Positions 1-8,911 are shown, numbered from the stretch's first letter. The stretch is DNA of 64,000 nt from Arthrobacter sp. 131MFCol6.1 (GCF_000374925.1 NZ_KB895541.1:1242122-1306121), one strand, 5' to 3'. The notes: a model not told the origin generated them from the letters alone. Made by a program: numbers and translations.

Positions 1-228
1 GCCGCCGGAGTGGCCCACCAGGACCACCGGGGCGTCGAAGGAATCGATCTTCGCCACGACGGCGTCGATGTGGGTGCGCAGGCCGATGCCGGCGCGCGGC
101 GCATCGGCCGACTCCAGTCCCGGCAATGTCAGCGGGTAGATCTTGTGCCCGGCCGCGGTCAGCGGCGGGGTGACGTCCGCCCACGACGAGGCGTCCAACC
201 AGAATCCGGGTACGAGGATGATGTCCAT
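1..228 (-). CDS. alpha/beta hydrolase, 3' end outside window
   Basis: This is the first 76 residues of an alpha/beta-hydrolase-fold enzyme; the gene continues beyond the left edge of the window. The start is the ATG whose complement is at 226-228. The protein opens MDIILVPGFWLDASSW, a beta strand followed by the oxyanion-hole region. It reaches VVLVGHSGG, the GxSxG nucleophile elbow with the catalytic serine, just before the edge. The catalytic acid and histidine are not visible, so the substrate cannot be named. It lies 9 bp downstream of the next gene on the same strand and may be cotranscribed with it. Confidence 0.8.
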   Translation of the reverse strand, partial: MDIILVPGFWLDASSWADVTPPLTAAGHKIYPLTLPGLESADAPRAGIGLRTHIDAVVAKIDSFDAPVVLVGHSGG

Positions 229-237
229 GCCGGTACC

Positions 238-696
238 CTACCGGTGGAGTTCCAGCTCCACCACCTGATAGGGGTCCTCGCCCGGGACGAGGTTGTGCAT
301 GGTGATGCGTCCGCCCGGGCCATCCGCCGGGTGCAGGTGGATCTGCCAGCCCCAGTCCGGGCCGGGCGGCGCCGGATAGGAGCCGTTGAGCCGGAGGACA
401 CCATCGGCGCCCACCGTGCCGGAGAACTGCATCAGCGCCTTGCCCGTGTGCCAGGAGTCCGCCCACACCGCGGTGGCGGGATCCGCGTCGGACGCCCCGC
501 CGGCCAGGAGCAACAGGCCTTCCTGCGGGTTCTCACCGTCTGACCAGGTGTAGGCGACACTCGCGAAGTGCGCCGCGGTCACCTTCACCGTGGCGGTGGC
601 CGCCGAACCCTTGTACTCGTCTGTGGGCATGAGCCGCAAGCGGTTTTGTCCCTGCCAGGTGCCAAGGATCGGTGTTACGTATTTCACAATGTCCAT
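238..696 (-). CDS. DUF1579-like small beta-barrel protein
   Basis: A 152-residue soluble protein with no signal peptide or membrane segment. It opens with ILGTWQGQNRLRL, the pattern that begins DUF1579-type and lipocalin-like proteins. Alternating hydrophobic strands follow, ending in HNLVPGEDPYQVVELELHR. No catalytic motif can be seen and the molecular role is unknown. The start ATG lies about 30 bp before the 3' end of the kinase gene upstream, so it may be the second gene of a short minus-strand unit with that kinase and the hydrolase. The family assignment rests on overall pattern only and is tentative. Confidence 0.65.
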   Translation of the reverse strand: MDIVKYVTPILGTWQGQNRLRLMPTDEYKGSAATATVKVTAAHFASVAYTWSDGENPQEGLLLLAGGASDADPATAVWADSWHTGKALMQFSGTVGADGVLRLNGSYPAPPGPDWGWQIHLHPADGPGGRITMHNLVPGEDPYQVVELELHR

Positions 697-726
697 GCTG
701 CAGTCTACTGATCCAGTCGATCCCGC

Positions 727-1623
727 TCAGTCCTCCGGCGGCTTTTCCAGGCTTGCCGCGAAGTCCGGGACATAGCGGAACAGTTCCCGCGGCGGACGCG
801 TGTAGTTGACGGCTTTCGGCCGCTCCGGCAGGGTCACAGGCTCTGTCCGTACTTCTTTGTAGTCGATGCTGGAGAGCAGGTGGGCGATGAGGTTGATCCT
901 TGCCCGGCGTTTGTCTTCGGCTTCCACCACGTACCAGGGTGATTCCGCGGTGTCCGTCTGCATGAACATGTCGTCCTTGGCCCGCGAGTAGTCTTCCCAC
1001 CGCAGGATTGCCTCCCGGTCCATCGGCGAGAGCTTCCATTGCCGCATGGGATCATCCAGGCGGGATTTGAACCGCCGCTCCTGTTCCGAATGGCTGATCG
1101 AGAACCAGTACTTGAAGAGCAGGATGCCGTCCTGGATAAGGAGCCGTTCAAAAACCGGGCACTGGGCCATGAAGCGTTTGTGCTCCGCCGGGGTGCAAAA
1201 GCCCATCACGTGTTCGACGCCGGCACGGTTGTACCAGGAGCGGTCCATCAGGACGATTTCCCCGGCGGCGGGCAGATGCGCCACATAGCGCTGGAAATAC
1301 CATTCACCACGTTCGCGCTCCGTCGGCGCCGGCAATGCGACTATCCGGGCAAACCGCGGATTCAGGTACTCGGTGACCCTTTTGATCGCACTCCCCTTGC
1401 CGGCTGCATCCCGACCCTCGAAGATGATGAGGACCCGCGCCCCGGTGCTCCGGACCCACTCCTGGAGCGCAACCAGTTCTGCCTGGAGCCGCAGAAGCTC
1501 GGCCTCGTAGATTCCGGCGTCGAGCCGCGCCTGCCGCCGCGCAGAGCCCTTCTTGTGACCGGCCTTGTGACCGGCCTTGTGGTCGGTGTGCCCCTTGCCT
1601 GAATCGTCCGTGCGATGTGCCAT
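727..1623 (-). CDS. ppk2: polyphosphate kinase 2 family protein
   Basis: PPK2-type kinase of about 298 residues that moves phosphate between polyphosphate and nucleotides in the cytoplasm. Walker A is at about residues 69-80 (FEGRDAAGKGSAIKR). Walker B follows at about 126-132 (MDRSWYNRAG), and the lid region contains RFKSRLDDPMRQWKLSPMD. These are hallmarks of the single-domain class, which usually makes nucleoside triphosphates from diphosphates. The ATG at 1623 was chosen because the longer frame would run 82 bp into the upstream nuclease gene. The amino terminus holds a lysine/histidine repeat (HKAGHKAGHKK) that could bind polyphosphate or metal; that is inference. Confidence 0.9.
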   Translation of the reverse strand: MAHRTDDSGKGHTDHKAGHKAGHKKGSARRQARLDAGIYEAELLRLQAELVALQEWVRSTGARVLIIFEGRDAAGKGSAIKRVTEYLNPRFARIVALPAPTERERGEWYFQRYVAHLPAAGEIVLMDRSWYNRAGVEHVMGFCTPAEHKRFMAQCPVFERLLIQDGILLFKYWFSISHSEQERRFKSRLDDPMRQWKLSPMDREAILRWEDYSRAKDDMFMQTDTAESPWYVVEAEDKRRARINLIAHLLSSIDYKEVRTEPVTLPERPKAVNYTRPPRELFRYVPDFAASLEKPPED

Positions 1624-1730
1624 GGTTTCCGTTCCAGCATTCCGGCGCGCGGTTTGTCCCGCCGCGCCCATTCTCGCCGGGCAGGAGACCGGCTGCAAGG
1701 GTCCTCCAGCCCGGAAGCCGCGACGCGTCC

Positions 1731-2528
1731 TCACCGCGGCACAATCGTCTGCTGCCCGGGGCACAAGGTCAGGATCCGTTTCATCGCCTCCTTTTCTGCG
1801 GCCGTGACCCACAGCCGGTAGGCCGCCTTGACCGAGATTTGGCGGGCCACATAGTGGCAGCGGAAAGCCTTGTTCGGCGGCAGCCAGGTGGCGGCGTCAG
1901 AGGCGCTCTTGTCCTGGTTGGCGGGACCGTCGACGGCGATCAGGTTGAGGGGATCGTTGGCCAGGTGTTCGCGCTGCTGCACTGTGAGCTGCTGGGCGCC
2001 CTTTTGCCACGCGTCCCCCAGCGCCACGACGTGGTCGATCTGCACCGCGGCACTGGTTTCGGCGCCGCGCCGGAACGCGATCATGCGGCCGGTGTACGGT
2101 TCCTGGAACGTGCCGCCGGCCACCTGGCACCGGGAGCCGCTGGCGAATTCGGCGGCCGCCAGGTCGCGGCGGAGGATGTCGTTGCGCGTATCGCAGCCGT
2201 TGCGGTCGACGTCGAGCCACGCCTGGCCGAAGGCGCCCCGGTCATAGTTGTTCTTTGCCGCCCGTCCCTTGACCGCGAGGGTGTCGAGCACTCCGGCAGC
2301 GCTTCCCTCCGGCACGGCCCGGACGGCATCCACTGCGTTCATCCACCCGGCGGCAACCACGGGGGCCTCGCTGGGGCCGGCGATCTGCGGCTCCGCGGCA
2401 ACAAACTGGCCGGCCGTGAAGAACCAGGCGAGGCCGCCAAGGACGGCCAGGCCTGCTGCGGCCAGGAGAATCCAGGCCTGGCGGGAGTGTCGGCGGGCGC
2501 GGCGGAATTCCATCCAGGTGACGGTCAT
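1731..2528 (-). CDS. membrane-anchored HNH nuclease (DUF1524 type)
   Basis: A 265-residue protein with one hydrophobic segment near residues 18-38 after a basic start, so it is probably anchored or exported with its catalytic part outside. The carboxy half carries the DUF1524/GmrSD-C type HNH core: QIDHVVALGDAW around residues 163-174, DPLNLIAVD around 192-200 and NQDKSASDAATWLPP around 204-218. Two cysteines (about 112 and 134) could form a disulfide, which suits an extracytoplasmic enzyme. Stand-alone secreted proteins of this type are common in actinobacteria. Their role (nutrient scavenging, competition or defence) is not settled by the context here. Confidence 0.85.
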   Translation of the reverse strand: MTVTWMEFRRARRHSRQAWILLAAAGLAVLGGLAWFFTAGQFVAAEPQIAGPSEAPVVAAGWMNAVDAVRAVPEGSAAGVLDTLAVKGRAAKNNYDRGAFGQAWLDVDRNGCDTRNDILRRDLAAAEFASGSRCQVAGGTFQEPYTGRMIAFRRGAETSAAVQIDHVVALGDAWQKGAQQLTVQQREHLANDPLNLIAVDGPANQDKSASDAATWLPPNKAFRCHYVARQISVKAAYRLWVTAAEKEAMKRILTLCPGQQTIVPR

Positions 2529-2639
2529 GTAGGCGGCCGCTCGCGGCGTTCTGGCTGCACGCCCTGAGCCTACGCGGACGGACCGATACCAGGGCGGTTG
2601 TCCACAGTGTTGGGGACCAGTGGCGCGGAACGCCGGGGC

Positions 2640-2849
2640 CTATTGCTCCCGTGTGACCCGTTTCAGGTCTTCGTTGGCCAGATCCAGCAAGCCCTGGAGC
2701 TGGGTCACTCGGTCGTCGTTGACTTCACCGGACTGGCGTTTGACCAGGGCGTCGTCCAGCAGCCGCTTCGCTTCCTTCGCGTTGCTCCGCGCGACGTCCA
2801 GCGCGTGTTCCAGGGTGGTCTCGTGTTCAACAGCCGGGTTCGGTTCCAT
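2640..2849 (-). CDS. small helical hypothetical protein
   Basis: A 69-residue acidic protein starting at the ATG complementary to 2847-2849. The whole sequence is predicted helical with heptad-like leucines (LEHALDVARSNAKEAKRLLDDAL, then QLQGLLDLANEDLKRV), suggesting a short helical hairpin or coiled coil. No family is recognised. It sits alone between the nuclease gene and gap, both on the same strand. It is kept because its codon use matches the neighbours and the opposite strand has no better gene. The function is unknown. Confidence 0.55.
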   Translation of the reverse strand: MEPNPAVEHETTLEHALDVARSNAKEAKRLLDDALVKRQSGEVNDDRVTQLQGLLDLANEDLKRVTREQ

Positions 2850-2937
2850 GGCTCCATTGTGGGTCCCTTTCCCGGCCGATTCCAGTGCATCGGCCGGGAA
2901 AGGAGGAACCAGTCCCGGTCAGGGACCTTGGCCCTGG

Positions 2938-4428
2938 CTAGACCTCGACGGGCAGGCCGGCGGCCTCGAGGATGGACGCGGCGTCCTTGGCGGGGAAGGA
3001 CGGCGGGTTGACCCCGGCCATTTCCTCCATGACGCGGACCACCTGGCAGCTGTAGCCGAACTCGTTGTCGTACCAGACGTACAGGACGAGGTTCTTGTCG
3101 TTGGAGATCGTGGCCAGTCCGTCGACGATGCCAGCCCGGCGTGAGCCGACGAAGTCCGTGGAGACAACCTCGGGCGAATCGATGTAGTCGATCTGCTTGC
3201 GCAGCTCGGAGTGCAGCGACATTTCCCGCAGGTAGTCGTTGACCTCGTCCTTGGTGGTGCCGTTCTCCAGGTTCAGGTTCAGGATGGCCAGCGAGACGTC
3301 CGGGGTGGGGACGCGGATGGAGCTGCCCGTGAGCTTGCCGAGCAGTTCCGGCAAAGCCTTGGCGACGGCCTTAGCGGCACCTGTCTCGGTGATCACCATG
3401 TTCAGCGCGGCAGAGCGTCCACGACGGTCACCCTTGTGGAAGTTGTCGATCAGGTTCTGGTCGTTCGTGAAGGAGTGGACCGTCTCCACGTGGCCGTGGA
3501 CCACGCCGTAGCGGTCGTTGATCGCCTTGAGCACAGGGGTGATGGCGTTCGTGGTGCAGGACGCCGCCGAGACGATCGTGTCCGAGTCGGCGATGGTGCC
3601 GTGGTTGATGCCGTGCACAATGTTCTTCAGATCGCCCTTGCCCGGTGCGGTGAGGAGAACGCGGGCAACACCCTTGCTCAGCAGGTGCTGGGACAGGCCC
3701 TCGGCGTCGCGCCAGCGGCCCGTGTTGTCCACGACGAGCGCGTCGTGGATGCCGTAGGCGGTGTAGTCCACCGTGGAGGGGTTGTCCGAGTAGATGACCT
3801 GGATCTGGACGCCGTTGGCCGTGATGGTGTCGTTTTCGAGGTCAACCTTGATGGTGCCTTCGAACGAGCCGTGGACGGAGTCGCGGCGCAGCAGGCTCGC
3901 GCGCTTGCTGAGGTCGTTATCGGAACCGCGGCGGACCACGATGGCGCGCAGGCGCAGGCCGTGGCCGCCGCCCGCCTTTTCGATCAGGAGCCGGGCCAGG
4001 AGCCGGCCGATGCGGCCGAAGCCGTAGAGGACGACATCGGTGCTGGTGCGGTCGTCGCCGCCGCGCTTGCCGACAACCTCGGCGAGTTCGGCGCGGAGGA
4101 ACTCATCCAGGCTGGCGCCGTCGCCCTCGGCGCGGTACTTCTCGGTGAGGCGGGCAATGTCGATCGCCGCGGCGCCGAGGTCCAGCTTGGTCAGGGCCTC
4201 CAGCAGCGGGGCCGTCTCCTCGAGGCGCAGTTCTTCCTTGCTCATCCGGCGGGCGAAGCGGTGGGCCTTGAGGATATTCATGGTGGACTTGTTGATCAGG
4301 CTGCGTCCGTGGATGGAGGTCACCACGTTGTTCTCGCGGTACAGCCGGCCGATCACGGGGATCATCGCCTCGGCGAGCGCCTCACGGCCCATCCACGTAT
4401 CAAGACAAGAATCTGACGTCTGGCTCAC
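2938..4428 (-). CDS. gap: glyceraldehyde-3-phosphate dehydrogenase, long form
   Basis: A 496-residue GAPDH, about 150 residues longer than the classical enzyme because of an amino-terminal helical extension. The Rossmann motif YGFGRIGR is near residues 135-142. The catalytic cysteine lies in SAASCTTNAITPV (about Cys291). The carboxy end keeps WYDNEFGYSCQVVR. The length and layout match the second, long GAPDH of actinobacteria such as Corynebacterium GapB, which is thought to work mainly in gluconeogenesis. The start is a GTG preceded by AGGAAGG. A perfect hairpin lies about 23 bases upstream in the leader. No pgk or tpi is adjacent, so it stands as a single gene. Confidence 0.95.
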   Translation of the reverse strand: MSQTSDSCLDTWMGREALAEAMIPVIGRLYRENNVVTSIHGRSLINKSTMNILKAHRFARRMSKEELRLEETAPLLEALTKLDLGAAAIDIARLTEKYRAEGDGASLDEFLRAELAEVVGKRGGDDRTSTDVVLYGFGRIGRLLARLLIEKAGGGHGLRLRAIVVRRGSDNDLSKRASLLRRDSVHGSFEGTIKVDLENDTITANGVQIQVIYSDNPSTVDYTAYGIHDALVVDNTGRWRDAEGLSQHLLSKGVARVLLTAPGKGDLKNIVHGINHGTIADSDTIVSAASCTTNAITPVLKAINDRYGVVHGHVETVHSFTNDQNLIDNFHKGDRRGRSAALNMVITETGAAKAVAKALPELLGKLTGSSIRVPTPDVSLAILNLNLENGTTKDEVNDYLREMSLHSELRKQIDYIDSPEVVSTDFVGSRRAGIVDGLATISNDKNLVLYVWYDNEFGYSCQVVRVMEEMAGVNPPSFPAKDAASILEAAGLPVEV

Positions 4429-4450
4429 AGAACTACCTTCCTAGAATCCA

Positions 4451-4472
4451 CCCCCTACGTCCTCGTAGGGGG
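4451..4472. promoter_or_regulatory. perfect 9-bp inverted repeat upstream of gap
   Basis: The arms CCCCCTACG and CGTAGGGGG are separated by four bases. They lie 23 bp before the GTG of gap, just outside its ribosome binding site. It could be an operator or a leader hairpin that affects translation or RNA stability. No T-run follows on either strand, so it is not a classical terminator. Confidence 0.5.
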
Positions 4473-4551
4473 AAGTCGGCCGCCGGAGGGTGTCCGGTAC
4501 CGGGCACCGGCGGGGATTCGGTCCACCCCGGGCGCCTCATCGAGCGCAAAG

Positions 4552-4584
4552 AAAAACCGCCGGCTGCGAACGCAGACCCGGCGG
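4552..4584 (-). terminator. rho-independent terminator of the GMC oxidoreductase gene
   Basis: Read on the minus strand, a CCGCCGG...CCGGCGG stem continues into CTGC/GCAG with a GTTC loop, interrupted by a two-base bulge, and is followed directly by five T residues. It lies about 75 bp past the stop of the oxidoreductase and ahead of gap, so it separates the two transcripts. Confidence 0.8.
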
Positions 4585-4657
4585 CAGAACTTCTACGTTC
4601 ACCATCAATTCTACGGGCGGCCAGGCCGGGTGGGGTGCCTGTTGCGCGTGAATTGAC

Positions 4658-6325
4658 TCACACACCGTCCGGGGCCAAGGAGGAGCCGGCCAAACCACTC
4701 ACTCCGGGCGCCAGCCGGGCTGCGTCCTCCAGGATCATGTCGACGGCCTTTTCCGCGATCATGATGGTCGGCGCCTGCGTGTTGGCACTGACCAGGCGGG
4801 GCATGACCGAGGAGTCAACGACCCGCAGCCCCTCCAGCCCGTAGACCTTCAGCCGGGGCGAGACGACCGAATCGTCTGTGGCCCCCATGGCGCACGTGCC
4901 GACCGGGTGGTAGGAGGTCCGTCCGTAGGAGCGCACGAAATTCACGTATTCGTCGCGGGTTGCCACGCGGGAGCCGTCGCCGATGTGCTCCTTCTTGATG
5001 AACGCCGCCATCGATGACTGCTCCATGATCTGCCGGCTCTGCTGCACGCCGGCGATCGTCATCTCCAGGTCATAGTCGTCCGCGAGGAAATTCGGATCGA
5101 TGAGCGGCGACTGTGTGGGGTCTGAGGATGCGACCCGGACTGTCCCCCGGCTGCGGGGGCGCAGGAAATAGGAGTTCAGCGTCATGCCGAACCCGGGCTG
5201 CAGCGACGCTATGCCCGGCTCCGACCTCGCTGCGGGCAGGAAGTGGAACTGCAGGTCCGGGGATTTCTCAGCTGTGTTGGCGTAGCTGAAGCCACCCGCT
5301 TCAACGAGGTTGGATGCGAACGGTCCCGAACGGAAAGCCAGATACTCGAGGCCCGCCAGGACAGTCGCCGGGCGTACCCGATTGAACCGGTCCAGGCTGT
5401 GGTCATCGGTGAGTTCGTAGATGATGTCAAGGTCAAGGTGGTCCTGCAGGTTCTTCCCGACCCCGGGCAGGGCGTGGATCACGTCGATGCCGGCGGCAGC
5501 AAGGTCTGCCGGGTCGCCAATGCCTGAAAGCTGCAACAACTTGGGCGAACCAAACGCTCCGCTGGCGATCAGCACCTCGCGCCGGGCACCGTAGGTTCGC
5601 GCGACTCCGCCTTCAATCGTCTGGATGCCTACGGCGCGGCCGTTCTTGATGACCACCTTGGAGACGGTCACGTTGACGCGCACCGTGAGATTGGGCCGCT
5701 TGCGCGCGGGTTTCAAATAGGCAACGGCTGCGCTGCACCGGCGGCCGTTCCTGGTGGTGGTCTGGTAGAAGCCAACGCCGAGCTGCTTCGCCCCGTTAAA
5801 ATCGCTGTTGTAGGGCAGCCCGAACTCCTGGCCCGCCTGCACGAAGGCCGCCGAGAGCGTGTGCGGACGCCGGAGGTCAGAGACGCCGAGGGGCCCTTGG
5901 GTTCCATGGTGCGGTCCTGAGAGTCTGGAGTTTGATTCCGAGCGGATGAAATACTTGGACACCTCGGCGGCGGACCAGCCCTCGCATCCGTAGTCCGCGA
6001 CCCACCCGTCGTAGTCCCCAGCCACGCCCCGGGTGAAGACCTGGGAGTTGATGGAGCCGCCGCCGCCGAGTCCCCGGCCCTGAGGAAGCGCGATGCTGCG
6101 GCCGTTGCTGTGTTTTTGCGGAACGCTGTTGTAAGCCCACTGATACGGGCCCCCCTTGAGTCTCGGGAAGCCCGCGGGCATGTGAATGAACGGATGGCGG
6201 TCGGATCTTCCTGCCTCGAGCAGGAGCACGCGTATCGAAGGGTCCTCGCTAAGTCTGCCGGCCAGGACGCTGCCGCCTGTGCCACCACCGGCGATGACAT
6301 AGTCGTATGCTGCGTCATCCGGCAC
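4658..6325 (-). CDS. GMC family FAD oxidoreductase
   Basis: A 555-residue glucose-methanol-choline oxidoreductase related to choline and other alcohol dehydrogenases. The FAD-binding GGGTGG is at residues 13-18, followed by RVLLLEAGRSDRHP, the second part of the nucleotide fold. GMC signature 1 is the GRGLGGGGSINSQVFTRG region and signature 2 is GAFGSPKLLQLSGIGDP. The carboxy-terminal block SYHPVGTCAMG carries the active-site histidine, and TQAPTIMIAEKAVDMI closes the fold. The start is a GTG five bases after GAGGAG. It is transcribed alone and ends at a strong terminator. The alcohol it oxidises cannot be told from sequence; no betaine genes are beside it. Confidence 0.92.
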   Translation of the reverse strand: MPDDAAYDYVIAGGGTGGSVLAGRLSEDPSIRVLLLEAGRSDRHPFIHMPAGFPRLKGGPYQWAYNSVPQKHSNGRSIALPQGRGLGGGGSINSQVFTRGVAGDYDGWVADYGCEGWSAAEVSKYFIRSESNSRLSGPHHGTQGPLGVSDLRRPHTLSAAFVQAGQEFGLPYNSDFNGAKQLGVGFYQTTTRNGRRCSAAVAYLKPARKRPNLTVRVNVTVSKVVIKNGRAVGIQTIEGGVARTYGARREVLIASGAFGSPKLLQLSGIGDPADLAAAGIDVIHALPGVGKNLQDHLDLDIIYELTDDHSLDRFNRVRPATVLAGLEYLAFRSGPFASNLVEAGGFSYANTAEKSPDLQFHFLPAARSEPGIASLQPGFGMTLNSYFLRPRSRGTVRVASSDPTQSPLIDPNFLADDYDLEMTIAGVQQSRQIMEQSSMAAFIKKEHIGDGSRVATRDEYVNFVRSYGRTSYHPVGTCAMGATDDSVVSPRLKVYGLEGLRVVDSSVMPRLVSANTQAPTIMIAEKAVDMILEDAARLAPGVSGLAGSSLAPDGV

Positions 6326-6517
6326 TATGACTCCTCAACCATCGCATGCACCGTTACCTGAAGCGTTCATTGAAGTGTCGGGGCCCGCCGGGATGATGTC
6401 AAGCATGCCTCAAGGTTTTCCCAAGCTTGCAACCGTGCACGCACGCGCCCGGCTGCCGGCAGCCTGTGACGGCCGGATCCCGCTCCGGGCAGGACAGGGT
6501 AACCCGGCGGTTTGGGT

Positions 6518-6913
6518 GGATGGGTTGACCGATACGCCGGGTTCTGTGTTCCCGCGCTGTTGCCGGCGCGGGAGTAGCGGCCATCCATCTACGGACGCCG
6601 TTGCCGACGCCCTCCAGCGGCCTACCCGGACACTCGGGCGAGCAGCCCTCAAACGTGCCCTGTCTGGCCTTGCTCCGGGTGGGGTTTACCTAGCCTTCCC
6701 GGTCACCCGGGAAGCTGGTGGTCTCTTACACCACCGTTTCACCCTTACCTGCCCTGCAGCCTGTGCAAGCACACGCCGCACGCAGGCGGTCTGTTCTCTG
6801 TGGCACTGGCCTGCGGGTTACCCCGAGTGGGCGTTACCCACCACCCTGCTCTGCGGAGCCCGGACGTTCCTCGAGCCACTTGCGTGACGCGCGGCCGCCT
6901 GGTCAACCCATCC
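6518..6913 (-). ncRNA. rnpB: RNase P RNA (class A)
   Basis: On the minus strand the sequence holds the universal RNase P RNA blocks. The 5' block is GAGGAACGTCCGGGCTCC with CAGAGCAGGGTGGTGGGTAA after it. The central block is AGGGTGAAACGGTGGTGTAA then GAGACCACCAG, and the 3' block is ACAGAACCCGGCGTATCGG. The ends are set by the P1 helix: a 13-base GGATGGGTTGACC at the 5' end pairs perfectly with GGTCAACCCATCC at the 3' end. The molecule is about 396 nt. It is the catalytic subunit that matures tRNA 5' ends. It is divergent from the slipin gene. Confidence 0.95.
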
Positions 6914-6920
6914 GCTGTCC

Positions 6921-6926
6921 ATTCTA
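6921..6926 (-). promoter_or_regulatory. candidate -10 box of rnpB
   Basis: TAGAAT on the minus strand ends about 8 bases upstream of the first base of the P1 helix, the right distance for transcription to start at the mature 5' end. No convincing -35 box was seen. Confidence 0.4.
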
Positions 6927-7030
6927 CGGTCACGGCGAACGCATCCGGTGACACGTCCGCGCCGCGGCCTTTTGGGGCAGCCCGTGGGAGAATTGGAGCA
7001 GGATTCCTGCTAGTCAAGGAAGAGATCCCA

Positions 7031-7882
7031 ATGAACTGGATCGCCATCATCATCTGGCTGCTCGCGATCATCCTGGTGGTGATTATCGCCAAGATGTCGA
7101 TCAAGATTGTGCGCCAGTACGAACTCGGCGTCCTGTTCCGACTGGGCCGGGTGGTGGCGGTCCGGAGCCCCGGGTTGCGGTTCATCATCCCGGTTGTGGA
7201 TCGGCTTCAGCTGGTGAGCCTGCGGATCGTGACGATGCCGATCCAGTCGCAGGGCATCATCACCCAAGACAACGTCAGCGTCGACATCTCGGCAGTGGCT
7301 TATTACCGGGTGATCGACGCCGTGAAGTCCGTTGTGGCAATCGAAGACGTAGCGGCGGCCATCAACCAAATCGCCCAGACCACCCTGCGCAAGGTCGTGG
7401 GCCGGCACAGCTTGGACCAGACGCTGTCCGAGACCGAGCACATCAACAGTGACATCCGGAAAATCCTGGACGCCCTGACCCTGGAGTGGGGTGTCGAAGT
7501 AACCCTCGTTGAACTCAAGGACATCCAGCTTCCGGAGAGCATGAAGCGGGCGATGGCCCGCCAGGCGGAGGCCGAGCGGGAGAAGCGGGCCAAGATCATC
7601 GCGGCCGAAGGAGAGGCGATCGCCGCCGTGGCGCTCGGCGCGGCATCTGACACCATGATGGCCCACCCGGTCGCCCTGCAGCTGCGGAATCTCCAGTCCC
7701 TCGTGGAGATCGGGGTGGACAAGAACTCAACCGTCGTCTTCCCGGCGCCCCTGATGAGCACCATCGCCGAACTGGCCGCCTTCCTGGCCCGCGAGGACCA
7801 TGTGGCCAGGACAACGATGTCGGCGGCTGCACCCGCAGCGACACCGGCGGAATCACCGGCGTCACCGATCAAGGCCGCGTAG
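7031..7882 (+). CDS. slipin/stomatin SPFH-domain membrane protein
   Basis: A 283-residue SPFH protein. The ATG at 7031 follows GGAAGAG and opens with a hydrophobic hairpin segment (residues 1-22, MNWIAIIIWLLAIILVVIIA). The SPFH domain comes next: VRQYELGVLFRLGR, then the PGLRFIIPVVDRL pattern of slipins and the TMPIQSQGIITQDNVSVDI strand. The end of the domain has MARQAEAEREKRAKIIAAEGE, the typical helical segment that leads to oligomers. An alanine/proline-rich tail follows. Slipins scaffold membrane microdomains and are often paired with NfeD, but no NfeD gene is adjacent. The reading frame can be extended upstream through rnpB, but that part is antisense to the RNA and not coding. Confidence 0.92.
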   Translation: MNWIAIIIWLLAIILVVIIAKMSIKIVRQYELGVLFRLGRVVAVRSPGLRFIIPVVDRLQLVSLRIVTMPIQSQGIITQDNVSVDISAVAYYRVIDAVKSVVAIEDVAAAINQIAQTTLRKVVGRHSLDQTLSETEHINSDIRKILDALTLEWGVEVTLVELKDIQLPESMKRAMARQAEAEREKRAKIIAAEGEAIAAVALGAASDTMMAHPVALQLRNLQSLVEIGVDKNSTVVFPAPLMSTIAELAAFLAREDHVARTTMSAAAPAATPAESPASPIKAA

Positions 7883-7932
7883 CGCGTGAACCTAGGAGTA
7901 GCGCCCCGGACCGGCGCGCCTATTATCGAGGG

Positions 7933-8839
7933 ATGGACGAGTCTGCCCTGACCCGGCGCCGCCTGCTGGGGCTGGCAGGGATCGGTTTGGGCGCCTCCGC
8001 CCTCGCGGCGTGCACGGGCGGGCTCGCGCCCACCGAAACGTCCCGGCCGGCAAGCCCCGCGCCAGCGAGCCCCACGAGCCCGACGACACCGCCGGCCCCC
8101 GCCGGCCCGCTGACGGTCCGTACCAGCACGGGTTCGTTCGTCTCGGCTTACCGCCCGGGGACCGCGAGCCACTGGTCGCTGGCGACGCCGGAACTGCCGC
8201 CCGGCGGCGCGCCGCCCGAACTGCCCCTGGCCGTGTTTCTTCACGGACTGGGCGGCAGCCACACGGCTCTGCTGGAGGACCTGGCGGCCCACGAGGCCCT
8301 GCAACGGCACCTCGACGCCGGCGGCGCGCCCTTCGCGATCGCGGCCGTGGACGGCGGAAACACCTGGTGGCACCCGCGCGCCGACGGCAGTGACACGCAG
8401 TCGATGCTGGTGAAGGAATTTGTTCCGTTCCTCGGCGGCCAGGGCTTCGACCTTGGCAGGATCGGCCTCGTCGGCCTCTCGATGGGGGGGTTTCGGTGCC
8501 CTGCTGCTCGCCTCGCAGGGCCGGCTACCCGGGGTCCGGGCCGTCGCGGCCATGAGTCCTGCGGTCTGGGACCATTACGACCCGCGCCAGGATACCGCGT
8601 TCGACGGCCCGGAAGACTTCGCCGCCCACGACGTTTTCGCACTCCGGCCCCGGCTCGCAGCGCTGCCCAAACGGATCGACTGCGGCACCGGGGACGAGCT
8701 TGCCGCCACTGTTCGCCACTACCGGGCGGGACTCCCGGGCGAAATCGAGGGCGGCTTCCAGCCAGGTGGCCACGACTACGGCTACTGGCGCACCATCCTG
8801 CCCGGCGTCGTGTCCTTTCTCGGCTACAACCTCGCCTGA
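7933..8839 (+). pseudogene. Tat lipoprotein esterase, frameshifted at a G7 run
   Basis: This reads as one esterase-like gene split by a +1 frameshift. The amino end has a twin-arginine signal (LTRRRLLGLAGIG) and a lipobox LAAC ending at Cys27, then a Ser/Pro/Thr linker. The hydrolase domain has VFLHGLGGSHT and the nucleophile elbow GLSMGG. At that elbow a run of seven G (8484-8490) shifts the frame. With six G the protein continues FGALLLASQGRLPGV and ends GFLGYNLA-like at 8839, giving about 302 residues with GGHDYGYW as the likely histidine region. As sequenced, the frame instead reads on to 9174 as low-complexity sequence overlapping the next gene. A sequencing error, a true pseudogene or slippage are all possible. 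Confidence 0.75.
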
Positions 8840-8911
8840 ACCGCCGCCAATCGCCGGCCCCCGGGCCCTGGACGGCGGTCCCGGGAAGGCAGCCGCCGGT
8901 AAGATCGTACG

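Noticed and set aside
6327..7030. Protein-coding frames over the rnpB locus
   Set aside because: Class A RNase P RNA with a 13-bp P1 helix explains the region, and the upstream part of the slipin frame is antisense to it.
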